Positions 26,701 through 33,776 of a DNA stretch of 64,000 bases are shown here, in pieces. Under the pieces are notes generated by a model that was not told the origin of the DNA, made no database searches, and saw nothing but the letters and a program-made list of their open reading frames with translations. The position numbers were made by a program, and so were the translations under genes. The stretch spans positions 100,390 to 164,389 of the forward strand of contig NZ_MWQH01000007.1 in assembly GCF_002210295.1 (NCBI RefSeq), given 5' to 3'. The first letter of the stretch is position 1, and every line of letters begins with the position of its first letter. This DNA comes from Fibrobacter sp. UWB5 (GTDB lineage Bacteria > Fibrobacterota > Fibrobacteria > Fibrobacterales > Fibrobacteraceae).

Positions 26701-27410
26701 ATAGAAAGCGGATGCATGTGCATCACGCTCACGGCGAATGCTTCCACCGTCTGGCCCGAAAGCGTACGGCCCGAGGCGTCGCTCACCGTCATGGAGAACA
26801 TGACTTCGACGGGCTTGAGGTCCGCGGCTTTTCCGGCGGCGGTTGCGTCCGCGGCGCGTTTTTCCATCACCTTCACAAATGCGCTTGCAGCGGCCTTTGC
26901 GTTCAGCGTATCAAAAATCGTTTCAATCAGAATCGCATCGACGCCTTCTTCTACCAGCACCTGGATCTGTTCCAGGTAGGCGTCTTCCAGCTCGTCGAAC
27001 GTAATGCTACGGCTTGCGGGGTCATTCACGTCTTCGCTCATGGAGAGCATCTTGCTCGTGGGGCCCACGTCGCCCATAATGTACACCTGGCGGCCATACT
27101 TTTCCATGGCCTCTGCCGCGGCCTGCTTCGCGATTTTAACGGCGGCGCGGTTCATTTCGGCAATGCGGTGTTCCTGGTGGTATTCATGCTGGCTCACGCG
27201 CTGGCTTGAGAAAGTATTCGTCGTCAAACAGTCCACGCCCGCATCCACGTAACGGCGCTGGATATCGAGAATGATATCCGGCTTTTCGATGGAGAGCATG
27301 TCGTTGTTCGCGCCCTTGATGCCGTAAGTCTGAATGACAGAACCCATGCCGCCATCGAGCAGCATCATCTTGCTTTCAAAAGCTTCGCGTAAAGTCATTT
27401 TCTTGTCCAT
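23748..27410 (-). CDS. metH: Cobalamin-dependent methionine synthase
   Basis: A 1220-residue four-module enzyme that methylates homocysteine using methyl-cobalamin and methyl-tetrahydrofolate. In order: the homocysteine domain (LLDGGMGSVIQ start, zinc GGCCGTTPEH near 300), the pterin domain (GERCNVAGSKKF, DVNMDDGLLD), the B12 cap and binding domains (cofactor His in DVHDIGKNIV near 790), and the SAM reactivation domain (RPAVGYP near the C-terminus). The length equals E. coli MetH. It is a single gene; its upstream 67 bp holds two TTTTATGCAT repeats. Confidence 0.96.
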   Translation of the reverse strand: MDKKMTLREAFESKMMLLDGGMGSVIQTYGIKGANNDMLSIEKPDIILDIQRRYVDAGVDCLTTNTFSSQRVSQHEYHQEHRIAEMNRAAVKIAKQAAAEAMEKYGRQVYIMGDVGPTSKMLSMSEDVNDPASRSITFDELEDAYLEQIQVLVEEGVDAILIETIFDTLNAKAAASAFVKVMEKRAADATAAGKAADLKPVEVMFSMTVSDASGRTLSGQTVEAFAVSVMHMHPLSIGLNCGLGADGMVPYLRRMGKVAPCYISCHPNAGLPNQFGGYDDTPEDMVRLMGVYLDDKLVNMIGGCCGTTPEHIAAMRKMLDALPADYERRKPAPKYATSPLLRLAGLEPLFKEQVRPSNGADSCNAEDFVKVGERCNVAGSKKFLRLINEKNYEEALDIARKQVEDGADVIDVNMDDGLLDATAEMQTFLNLLASDPAISRVPIMVDSSRFEVIEAGLKCAQGKCIVNSISLKMGEKAFIEHALTIKRLGGAVIVMLFDEEGQATNYERRVQIAARAYDIMVKKLGFDPSDIIYDPNVLTVATGMAEHNAYAIDFIRAVRWIMDNLPGVRISGGLSNLSFAFRGNNYLREAMHTTFLHYAIPNGMGMAIMNPSAIIEYKTIPLELRMAITEVIYNTEPDASEALIEIASRMTAAAAAAKEAGTKYDPKAIFAMSTGASSSSDDGANAAADAKPTTPEERLQEALLKGTSTTLQPDLMELINRGDSPVGIISGPLMDGMNEVGRRFGEGKMFLPQVVKTARTMKKAVEILQPYIEAGKDANASSRGKIVIATVKGDVHDIGKNIVSVIMACNGYEMVDLGVMVPEDVIVKAVIENKADILSLSGLITPSLEEMCTVAKAMQDAGQRIPIIVGGATTSPTHTAVKIAPCYDGPVFHVRDAASNPGLVQKLLDPATSEQTVQENREEQQRIRDKQNGIQTEAASAMAAAEKTPEERRYQCDWSKYQPVEPPFMGESKLPPISLEKVIPLISWEYFFFTWKIKPEEEEAKKLKADAEALIKSLTKPEYALRAVQAFYPAAGTENSIRFNTGRTGTDSDLVEVATARQQNPEGTCLALCDYVVPANANTASVFAAPAGKDVFRDIVGAFAVTVSDAFVKRLEKLKAEQGGSDYDVLLMQTVADRLAEAGAEYLSKELERTNNWKGIRPAVGYPVLPNIKEIFNVAKLIDFNSVGISLTENGAMYPQASVSGLYISHPEIDYFHVKV

Positions 27411-27435
27411 GGCACGAACCGCCGTATTTTACGTT

Positions 27436-27466
27436 TTATGCATTTATTTAGTTTTATGCATAAATA
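27436..27466 (-). promoter_or_regulatory. Repeated TTTTATGCAT elements upstream of metH
   Basis: TTTTATGCAT occurs twice about 17 nt apart, and TTTATGCATAAAT is itself near-palindromic. The AT-rich setting fits the metH promoter. The factor is unknown. Confidence 0.35.
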
Positions 27467-27477
27467 TAGAAAAGTTT

Positions 27478-27906
27478 TTATTTAGTCTGCATATCAGCAT
27501 TGCGAATAATAGGGAATCCGCCGCCACCTTCGTCTTTTTCATAATCGAAATCGCCTTCGACAATAATGGCATCGCCTTCGGCCGGGTATTGTTCTGGGTA
27601 CTTGCGGGGTTTCGCAAGTTCAAAGGCGAGTCCTTGCGAACAGCAGGCGAGTGCATCAGCAATGACGCAGCCGTAAAAGCGGCGGTCGATTTGGTCGTCG
27701 TAGTAGCTCGAAAATACGCCGCCCATCCGGATGCGTTTTCCCTGGAACTTGGCGGGTTCTGTTACCATGCGGTTGACCAGGGCGAATACGACGGTGCCGC
27801 TCATTTTAGTCAAGTCAAAATGAAGGGTCTTGATCTGGCCTGGTTTTTGCGCGAAGCTGGGTAATGCAAGCGCAAATAAAACGAGGAATAAGAATATTCT
27901 GGACAT
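27478..27906 (-). CDS. Secreted protein of the zinc operon (DUF1980-like OB fold?)
   Basis: A 142-residue exported protein with a signal peptide (cleavage near PSFAQ). The mature part reads like a small OB-fold: KRIRMGGVFSSYYD, then a YGCVIADALACCSQGLAFEL motif with adjacent Cys, then DAIIVEGDF. The CC-containing pattern recalls DUF1980/TIGR03943 proteins linked to metal transport. Its ATG overlaps the znuB stop by 1 bp, so it is translationally coupled as the last gene of the operon. Confidence 0.65.
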   Translation of the reverse strand: MSRIFLFLVLFALALPSFAQKPGQIKTLHFDLTKMSGTVVFALVNRMVTEPAKFQGKRIRMGGVFSSYYDDQIDRRFYGCVIADALACCSQGLAFELAKPRKYPEQYPAEGDAIIVEGDFDYEKDEGGGGFPIIRNADMQTK

Positions 27907-28757
27907 TAAACTCTTTTATCGCGAATCAGGCTGATAAGGCAAATGATTCCGAACACCATGATGTCCATGGCCACGATGGTCGAACCCACAGGCGTCCCTG
28001 CCAAAATGGCAATCAAGATTCCGGTAAGCGAGCACAAGACCGAGATAATGCCTGCGGCAACGGTTACCGAGAAAAAGCTCTTGAAAAGACGCATGGCCGA
28101 AAGGGCCGGAAATACGACCAAGGCAGACACCAGCAAGGCGCCCACCAGGTTCATGGCGAGAACAATGATGACGGCGATAATCACGGCAACGAGGATGTTG
28201 TAAAGCATCACGCGCACGCCTGTCGCCTGGGCGAAATTTTCGTCAAAGGTGATTGCAAAAATTTTATGGTAGAAAATAACGAATACGGTAAGAACAGCAA
28301 TGGAAAGTGCCACGCAAAGGTAGACTTCTTCTACCTTGAGCGTGAGAATCGATGTAGAGCCGAAAAGCGTGGTGCACACGTCGCCCGAAATATTTGCCGA
28401 CGTAGAGAAAATATTCATGAGCAAGTAACCGATAGCGAGCGCTCCCACCGATACCATGGCGATGGCGGCATCGCCCTTGACTTTTGCCTTTTTGCCCGAG
28501 CACAAAAGCAGTACGGCGACTGCGATGGTAATCGGGAGAATAATCAGCATGTTGTTGGTTACCTTGAGGACGGCTGCAATCGAAAGCGCGCCGAAGGCCA
28601 CGTGAGAAAGGCCGTCGCCAATATAGGAATAGCGCTTGAGCACAAGGGTGACGCCCAGGAGCGACGAACACAGCGAAACGAGAACGCCCACGATAATCGC
28701 ATAGCGCACAAACGGGAAATCCAGGTAGAAGAAGAGCTTGTCAAGTAATTCAGGCAT
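27906..28757 (-). CDS. znuB: Zinc/manganese ABC transporter permease (ZnuB-like)
   Basis: A 283-residue inner-membrane permease of the ABC-3 family with about eight membrane segments (FVRYAIIVGVLVSLCSSLLG, and later MNLVGALLVSALVVFPALSA). It starts 4 bp after znuC. The neighbouring zur and His-rich znuA indicate zinc. Confidence 0.9.
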   Translation of the reverse strand: MPELLDKLFFYLDFPFVRYAIIVGVLVSLCSSLLGVTLVLKRYSYIGDGLSHVAFGALSIAAVLKVTNNMLIILPITIAVAVLLLCSGKKAKVKGDAAIAMVSVGALAIGYLLMNIFSTSANISGDVCTTLFGSTSILTLKVEEVYLCVALSIAVLTVFVIFYHKIFAITFDENFAQATGVRVMLYNILVAVIIAVIIVLAMNLVGALLVSALVVFPALSAMRLFKSFFSVTVAAGIISVLCSLTGILIAILAGTPVGSTIVAMDIMVFGIICLISLIRDKRV

Positions 28758-28761
28758 GGGA

Positions 28762-29406
28762 CTATCCTCTCCTATCTTCGATGGGATCGAAATCCAGAAT
28801 GCGGCTGGATTCTCTGTGGGCGGCTTCGAGATCGTGCGTCACCATGATGATGGTCATGCCACTCTTGTGCAAGTCGCTAATGATTCGGTACATGGATTCT
28901 GTTGATTCCGGATCGAGGCCGGTGACGGGTTCGTCGAGCAACAGCAAACGTTCGGCGGCGCAGAGGGCCCGGGCCAAAAGCACGCGTTGCCTTTGGCCCC
29001 CCGAAAGTTCGCGGAAGCAGGCCTTGCGCAAACTTTCGGTCCGCGTAAGCGCCATGCACTCCATGGCGCGTTCCCGGTGGGCCCTCTTGTAAAACGGCAA
29101 GAGTCCTTTTTTACCCTGGAACGCCGAGAGCACGATTTCTTCGACCGACGCCGGAAAATCTTTCTGCACGTTCGTGATTTGCGGCAAGTAGCCAATCTGG
29201 TTTCGTGTAAGGCCGTCGCACAATTCGATACTTCCACTCTTGGGCGAAAGCAGCCCCGAAATGCCGCGCAAAAGCGTGGTCTTTCCGGAACCGTTGCGAC
29301 CCACGATGCAAAGGTATTCTCCTGCATTAATATCGTAGTCGAAATCGCTCACGATATCTTTGTTCCCGTACCCAAGTGTCAATTGACGGCACTTAATCAA
29401 AACCAT
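28762..29406 (-). CDS. znuC: Zinc ABC transporter ATP-binding protein (ZnuC-like)
   Basis: A 214-residue ATPase with Walker A GRNGSGKT at 36-43, signature LSGGQRQR and Walker B LLLLDEPVTGLD, then the switch His in VTHDLEAAH. It starts 7 bp after znuA and is part of the zinc operon. Confidence 0.93.
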   Translation of the reverse strand: MVLIKCRQLTLGYGNKDIVSDFDYDINAGEYLCIVGRNGSGKTTLLRGISGLLSPKSGSIELCDGLTRNQIGYLPQITNVQKDFPASVEEIVLSAFQGKKGLLPFYKRAHRERAMECMALTRTESLRKACFRELSGGQRQRVLLARALCAAERLLLLDEPVTGLDPESTESMYRIISDLHKSGMTIIMVTHDLEAAHRESSRILDFDPIEDRRG

Positions 29407-29413
29407 AGTGAAC

Positions 29414-30460
29414 CTACTTCAAAGCCTTTTTGATCACTTCAAGATTTTCGCGCATAATGTCGAGGTAGTTTGCGGAATCCATCTGCGAAGTCTTGATGGA
29501 CTGCATCGAATTAAGCGTAAGCACCTCGGCGGTCTTGGACTTTTTGCTTGCGGCAAGTACGGCCTGTGCGATCTTGCCGTTGCCACCGTCGATCGTGAAG
29601 ATGGCGGGCAGCGCTAACGAATCCATTTTGTTGGCGAGGAAGGCGACCGTCTCGAAACTTGCCTCGCTTTCGGCGGAACAGCCAACAAACGCGGCATAAT
29701 ACTTAATGCCATAATCGTCCACCAGATAACGAAACGGGAACCTGTCGCCGAACAGGACTGTCTTGTGGGTGACGCTATCCATCGCGGCGCGGTATTGGGC
29801 ATCCAGGGCGCTGATCTTTGCGATGTAAAGGCCTGCGTTCATGTGGTATTCCATGGCGTGAGCCGTATCTGCTTTTGAAATGGCGTCTGCGAGGGCCATC
29901 ACCAGGATTTCGGCATTCTTCAGCGAGAGCCAGACGTGTTCATCGTTTTCGATTTCTTCGGCGTGAGCTTCGTGCTCGTGATGATCTTCGTGAGCCTCAT
30001 GTTCATCGGCATGCTCATGGTGTTCATGTTCCTCTTCGGCTTGCATGCCTTCGACGATTTCTTCGGCCTTGACGCGGTCACCCAAAGCCTCGAGCAAGTT
30101 CACCTGCACGCGCTTTTCGTTGGGCGTTGCCTCAAGGGCCTTGTGAATCCATTCGTCCGATTCGCCGCCGACGTACACGATCATGTCGGCCTTGGCGATT
30201 GTGGCGATGTCGGCTGCCGAGGGCTTGTAACTGTGCAAGTCCATGCCGTTCTTGATCAGGAGCGTCAGGTCCAGGGAATCGGCCTGGTTGCCCAGGATTT
30301 CCTTGAGCCAGGCGTACTGCGGGTAAATGGTGGCGACAACGGAAATCTTTTTGCTGTTGCTTGCCGCCTGTTCCGGATTCTTCTTTTCGGAATCCGAGTT
30401 GCACGCTATAAAGAGTGTAAGTAGCGCAAAAATAGATGCAATGAATGCAATCTTCTTCAT
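29414..30460 (-). CDS. znuA: Zinc-binding lipoprotein of ABC transporter (ZnuA-like)
   Basis: A 348-residue substrate-binding protein with lipobox LFIAC near residue 20 and the cluster A-1 fold (VVATIYPQYAWLKEI). A His/Glu-rich loop at about 138-172 (EHHEHADEHEAHEDHHEH) is the known zinc-capture loop of ZnuA. DEHVWLS carries a metal His, and GGNGKIAQAVL is near the C-terminus. SD AAGGACTTTTA. Confidence 0.93.
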   Translation of the reverse strand: MKKIAFIASIFALLTLFIACNSDSEKKNPEQAASNSKKISVVATIYPQYAWLKEILGNQADSLDLTLLIKNGMDLHSYKPSAADIATIAKADMIVYVGGESDEWIHKALEATPNEKRVQVNLLEALGDRVKAEEIVEGMQAEEEHEHHEHADEHEAHEDHHEHEAHAEEIENDEHVWLSLKNAEILVMALADAISKADTAHAMEYHMNAGLYIAKISALDAQYRAAMDSVTHKTVLFGDRFPFRYLVDDYGIKYYAAFVGCSAESEASFETVAFLANKMDSLALPAIFTIDGGNGKIAQAVLAASKKSKTAEVLTLNSMQSIKTSQMDSANYLDIMRENLEVIKKALK

Positions 30461-30527
30461 TAAAAGTCCTTCGCCGTTTTGGCGTGAAATTGAATGTGTG
30501 AATAAGTCCGGTGTTTATCGGAACACA

Positions 30528-30794
30528 TCAATTCAGCAGCAGGACTTTTTTGGAAACAAGTGTTGCGGGCTGCGAGATCGCGGCCTTGAAACAAATTAAT
30601 TTGAAATAGAAAAATCGTAACGCAAGTTCAAACGGCGCCACCACCAGTTCCATGCAAACCGAAATCAGTTCCAGGCAACGGTGAATATGGTGGCACACGT
30701 GGCAATGTTCGCCGTGGCAATGGTGTTCCATGTGCTTGGCCACGTAAAGCGAAGCCAAGACCACAAGCAGCTTGTTGAACAGGGCGTTAACCAT
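30528..30794 (-). CDS. Small His/Cys-rich membrane protein of the zinc operon
   Basis: An 88-residue protein starting at ATG 30794 behind a strong SD (GGAGGCGTC) that lies inside the end of zur; the two genes overlap by 8 bp. It has a hydrophobic N-terminus (ALFNKLLVVLASLYVAKHM), a metal-like cluster MEHHCHGEHCHVCHHIHRC near residues 21-39, and a second hydrophobic helix (LISVCMELVVAPFELALRFF). The C-x-G-x-x-C-x-x-C pattern resembles small proteins seen beside Fur/Zur genes in other anaerobes. Function unknown; zinc sensing or delivery is likely. Confidence 0.75.
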   Translation of the reverse strand: MVNALFNKLLVVLASLYVAKHMEHHCHGEHCHVCHHIHRCLELISVCMELVVAPFELALRFFYFKLICFKAAISQPATLVSKKVLLLN

Positions 30795-31179
30795 GACGCC
30801 TCCGCGAACAGCCGGAGCAGCGCCCGAGCAAAACCGATTGCTGTTGGTCGAGCTCAAATCCGCTGCGCTGTACCGAAAGCTGCAACACCTTGAGTGCCGG
30901 GCCTTCCAGGTGAAAGAACTTGCCGCATTCCTTGCACACGAGGTGCATCTTTTCTTCGCATTGTCCGGGGCCCGTGTAGCGGTATTGGAGTTCGTTGTTG
31001 TCGTCGGCGCCGACAATCTGCACGACTCCCGCCTTTTCCATTCGGGCGAGGTTCCTATATATAGTACTCAGTGAAACTTCGGGCAGGCTCTGGGCAATGC
31101 CGGAGGCCTTGAAAATCCGGTCGGGATTTTCGGCCATGTAATCCAGGATCATTTGCCGCGCTTGCGTCTTGTATTCCAC
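30787..31179 (-). CDS. zur: Fur-family regulator, probably Zur
   Basis: A 130-residue Fur-family repressor. The start was set at GTG 31179, which has AAGAGGAAAAA upstream; the longer frame to 31278 crosses its own operators. The winged helix spans about 1-75 (IAQSLPEVSLSTIYRNLARMEKAG), and the metal/dimer domain has HLVCKECGKFFHLE and RCSGC (CxxC...CxxC). The zinc operon downstream points to Zur. Two dyads before it suggest autoregulation. Confidence 0.88.
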   Translation of the reverse strand: MEYKTQARQMILDYMAENPDRIFKASGIAQSLPEVSLSTIYRNLARMEKAGVVQIVGADDNNELQYRYTGPGQCEEKMHLVCKECGKFFHLEGPALKVLQLSVQRSGFELDQQQSVLLGRCSGCSRRRHG

Positions 31180-31199
31180 TTTTTCCTCTTGATCCGCGA

Positions 31200-31220
31200 A
31201 TTTGCGAACGATTCGCAAAT
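31200..31220 (-). promoter_or_regulatory. Perfect Zur-box-like palindrome
   Basis: ATTTGCGAA-CGA-TTCGCAAAT, 9-bp arms, 21 nt upstream of the zur GTG start. It probably controls zur and the whole zinc operon. Confidence 0.75.
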
Positions 31221-31228
31221 ATAGTAAA

Positions 31229-31248
31229 ATTGCGAATGGTTTGCAAAT
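31229..31248 (-). promoter_or_regulatory. Second, imperfect Zur-box-like dyad
   Basis: ATTGCGAA-TGGT-TTGCAAAT repeats the ATTTGC/TTCGCAAAT motif about 30 nt further upstream. Confidence 0.6.
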
Positions 31249-31333
31249 GTTGGACCGCAAAACCCGCTTTTTAGCCAAAAATGAGCAAAAGCGGGAAAAT
31301 TACCCCTCCTTGTGACAGCGGTCACGAAGTTTT

Positions 31334-31348
31334 TGGACAAAACGTCCA
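31334..31348 (+). promoter_or_regulatory. Hemicellulase-type palindrome before the TIGR02147 gene
   Basis: TGGAC-AAAAC-GTCCA, a perfect 15-bp palindrome. Its edge is 44 nt before TATTTT (31392), the same geometry as the hemicellulase promoters. Confidence 0.65.
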
Positions 31349-31425
31349 CGGCAATTTTAGTACGAGTATATGTTTTTTTACCTGCAAAGTCTATTTTATT
31401 ATTGTAAATATACGGGTAAAAAATT

Positions 31426-32289
31426 ATGGTTACGTTTTCTGACATATCGGATTATCGCGACTTCCTGAAGGAGTACTACGATCGCAGGAAGGCAGAAATG
31501 CCTTTCTACTCGTACCGTATGATGGGGGATAAGCTGGGGTTGGATTCCAGCTACCTTTATCGTGTGTTGCAGAAGAAGCAGCACTTGCCGGCTCATGCAC
31601 TCCCCGCCGCGAAGGAAATCCTTGATCTGTCCGGTCGTGAGGCCGAATACTTTGACTTGCTGTTCTCCGCAGCAGTAACCAAGGACAAGGCTAAGCGCGA
31701 AGAGCTCATGGCTAAAGCCCTCGATCTTCGTGATGTGGACCGCCACAGCTTGCAGGCTGCCGAGCTCAAGCTGCTCAAGAACTGGTGGATTCCGGCCGTG
31801 CGCGCCTACCTCGAACTGAACGGTGGCGTGGTTAACGTAAAGCAGATTTCTAGAGACCTGTGCCCCCCGATTACCGAGGCCCAGGCTCAGGAAGCGATCG
31901 ATACCTTGCTGGAAGTCGGCTTGGTCAAGAAGATGGCTTCGGGTAAATTGGCAGTTACGGACGCCCATTTGACGGCTGGTGGCCCCGAAAAGAAACAGGC
32001 TGTCCGCCATTTCCAGAAAGAAGTGCTCTCTTTGGCGAGCGATGCGCTTGATAACATCCCCGTTGACGAAAGAAATATTTCTACTCTTACATTGTCCGTG
32101 GACCAGTCCTGCTTTGATGACTTGGGTGATATGCTTAGGGAATTTAGGCGCTTGGTCCAGAAGAGGGTGGACAGTGCCAAAAACTCCGACCGGGTAATGC
32201 AGCTTTCTATGGCGTTCTATCCGATTGCGCGTAAGGGCGGTGTCCGTACCGTTGATTCTGTGGAGGGCGACAAAAGGGAGTCCAAATGA
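31426..32289 (+). CDS. TIGR02147-family putative transcriptional regulator
   Basis: A 287-residue cytoplasmic protein of the family first described in Fibrobacter (TIGR02147/DUF4423). The N-terminus holds a helix-turn-helix-like region (YSYRMMGDKLGLDSSYLYRV), and the central part has a winged-helix-like segment (AQEAIDTLLEVGLVKK). Function has been inferred only as regulatory. Its stop overlaps the lipoprotein start by 4 bp. Its own promoter carries the palindrome used by the hemicellulase genes. Confidence 0.85.
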   Translation: MVTFSDISDYRDFLKEYYDRRKAEMPFYSYRMMGDKLGLDSSYLYRVLQKKQHLPAHALPAAKEILDLSGREAEYFDLLFSAAVTKDKAKREELMAKALDLRDVDRHSLQAAELKLLKNWWIPAVRAYLELNGGVVNVKQISRDLCPPITEAQAQEAIDTLLEVGLVKKMASGKLAVTDAHLTAGGPEKKQAVRHFQKEVLSLASDALDNIPVDERNISTLTLSVDQSCFDDLGDMLREFRRLVQKRVDSAKNSDRVMQLSMAFYPIARKGGVRTVDSVEGDKRESK

Positions 32290-33608
32290 AGAAATGGGTG
32301 TGGCATATAGGTTTTGCAGCAGCAGTGGGAGCGCTCATTGCGGCGTGTTCCAGCAGCAACGGCATTGACCCGAGTGCAGGTACTTCGCTTGAGACGGAGA
32401 ACTCGGTTGCCGTGGTGCTCGCTGTGAAGCAGAGCGATGGTTCGCCTGCTGCCCGTACCAAGGTCTTGGTGCGCCCGGTCGATTTCCTGGCGGGTGCTAA
32501 TAATATGGATCTTGTCAAGGACCACGAAAAGGGAGAATCCCGAGTGGTCGTATCCGATTCTACTTTGGGTATCTTGAATCTCGAAACCGACGAGCAGGGC
32601 CGGTTGAACCTCAAGAGACTCAAACCCGGTACTTATAATGTGGAAGCACGTCAAGATACTACCAAGGCGTTTGTGCGCGTGGTGGTGACCGATGTGTCTC
32701 GCGATTCTGTGTCTATCAAGCTCGAACCGACTGGCGCAGTTTCGGGTCAGGTGTACTTGCCCGAAAACGAATCGTCCGTGACGGTGGGCGTCAAGGGACT
32801 TGATTACTTTGTTGAAACTGACGAAGACGGCAAGTTCGAATTCCGCCACCTGCCGAAGGGCTTGCTCACTTTGGTCGGCTTTACCTTCCATACTTACAAG
32901 ACTCTCGACATGGACGGCAAGCCGTCGGCGATCAGCAACTTGATGACGGTCGGTACCAGCAATACGAAGGTGGAATCCGGCAAGACCTCGAAGGGCGTGA
33001 CGATAGGCCAGAAACTGGTGCCCGCTCCCGATACGACGGTCAAGGAAGATGTCTACCCGGTTGTGCTTTTGGCCGACTTTGAAGACAGCACTTATGGCTG
33101 GTATATTTCTAGGTCCAAGTATGCCGAGGCAGAACTGGATGCCGAAAAGAACGTGGCTGGCCGTAAGGGCATGTCCGCTCATTTCGTGTACCAGAATGAT
33201 TCCAACGCCAACTGGGCCTTGATGGGACGTGCCTTGAACGAAATGACTGATATGAGCAAGCTCGATTCCGTGGTGTTCTGGGCTCGTTCTGGACTCAGCG
33301 ATTCTTCCCAGTGGATCAGCGTCTCGTTCGATGTGCTTCTCGATTCGATCGCTCTCGATTCTACCGGTTACGAAAACGGCAAGGCTTGGGTGCACTTGGA
33401 ACTTGATACTACCTGGCAGCGTTTCGTGGTGACTCCGAAGGACTTGATTGAGCCCGACGAACACAATATCGGTGGCAACATCGGTTGGGATGCCGTCAAG
33501 GAACACGTGACGAACCTGAACTTCTTCGGCGGTGGCGTCACGGAAGGCACGCCGTACGAAATGTGGGTCGATGACATCACGATTTACGGTGTCAAGGACC
33601 TGGAATAG
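32286..33608 (+). CDS. Lipoprotein with carboxypeptidase-regulatory-like and CBM11/CIA30-like domains
   Basis: A 440-residue exported lipoprotein with lipobox LIAAC near residue 21. Two CarboxypepD_reg-like beta repeats cover about 35-210 (DEQGRLNLKRLKPGTYNVEA; DEDGKFEFRHLPKG). A C-terminal jelly-roll starting LLADFEDSTYGW and ending MWVDDITIYG resembles CBM11/CIA30 galactose-binding domains. It is translationally coupled to the TIGR02147 gene, so the two may form an outer-membrane sensor and cytoplasmic regulator pair. That pairing is inferred from context. Confidence 0.8.
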   Translation: MKKWVWHIGFAAAVGALIAACSSSNGIDPSAGTSLETENSVAVVLAVKQSDGSPAARTKVLVRPVDFLAGANNMDLVKDHEKGESRVVVSDSTLGILNLETDEQGRLNLKRLKPGTYNVEARQDTTKAFVRVVVTDVSRDSVSIKLEPTGAVSGQVYLPENESSVTVGVKGLDYFVETDEDGKFEFRHLPKGLLTLVGFTFHTYKTLDMDGKPSAISNLMTVGTSNTKVESGKTSKGVTIGQKLVPAPDTTVKEDVYPVVLLADFEDSTYGWYISRSKYAEAELDAEKNVAGRKGMSAHFVYQNDSNANWALMGRALNEMTDMSKLDSVVFWARSGLSDSSQWISVSFDVLLDSIALDSTGYENGKAWVHLELDTTWQRFVVTPKDLIEPDEHNIGGNIGWDAVKEHVTNLNFFGGGVTEGTPYEMWVDDITIYGVKDLE

Positions 33609-33631
33609 TTCAACGCTCTAATTTTGGAACA

Positions 33632-33659
33632 AAACCCCGCGAAAAGCGGGGCTTTTTTT
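33632..33659 (+). terminator. Terminator of the TIGR02147-lipoprotein unit
   Basis: ACCCCGC/GCGGGGC-type stem with GAAAA loop followed by seven T. Confidence 0.85.
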
Positions 33660-33666
33660 GTGCATA

Positions 33667-33681
33667 TTGACAAAGTGTCAA
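33667..33681 (+). promoter_or_regulatory. Hemicellulase palindrome, first GH43 promoter
   Basis: TTGAC-AAAGT-GTCAA, extended to ATTGAC/GTCAAT. 44 nt before TAATTT at 33725 (GGATAATTTT). Confidence 0.75.
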
Positions 33682-33776
33682 TGGAAAGTTCCTTTCGGGG
33701 CGCTTTTTTGTTTTTATTCGAGGATAATTTTGGATTTAGAAGGTTAGGTTGTGTTTATGCCTTCGAAGGAGTCCTC

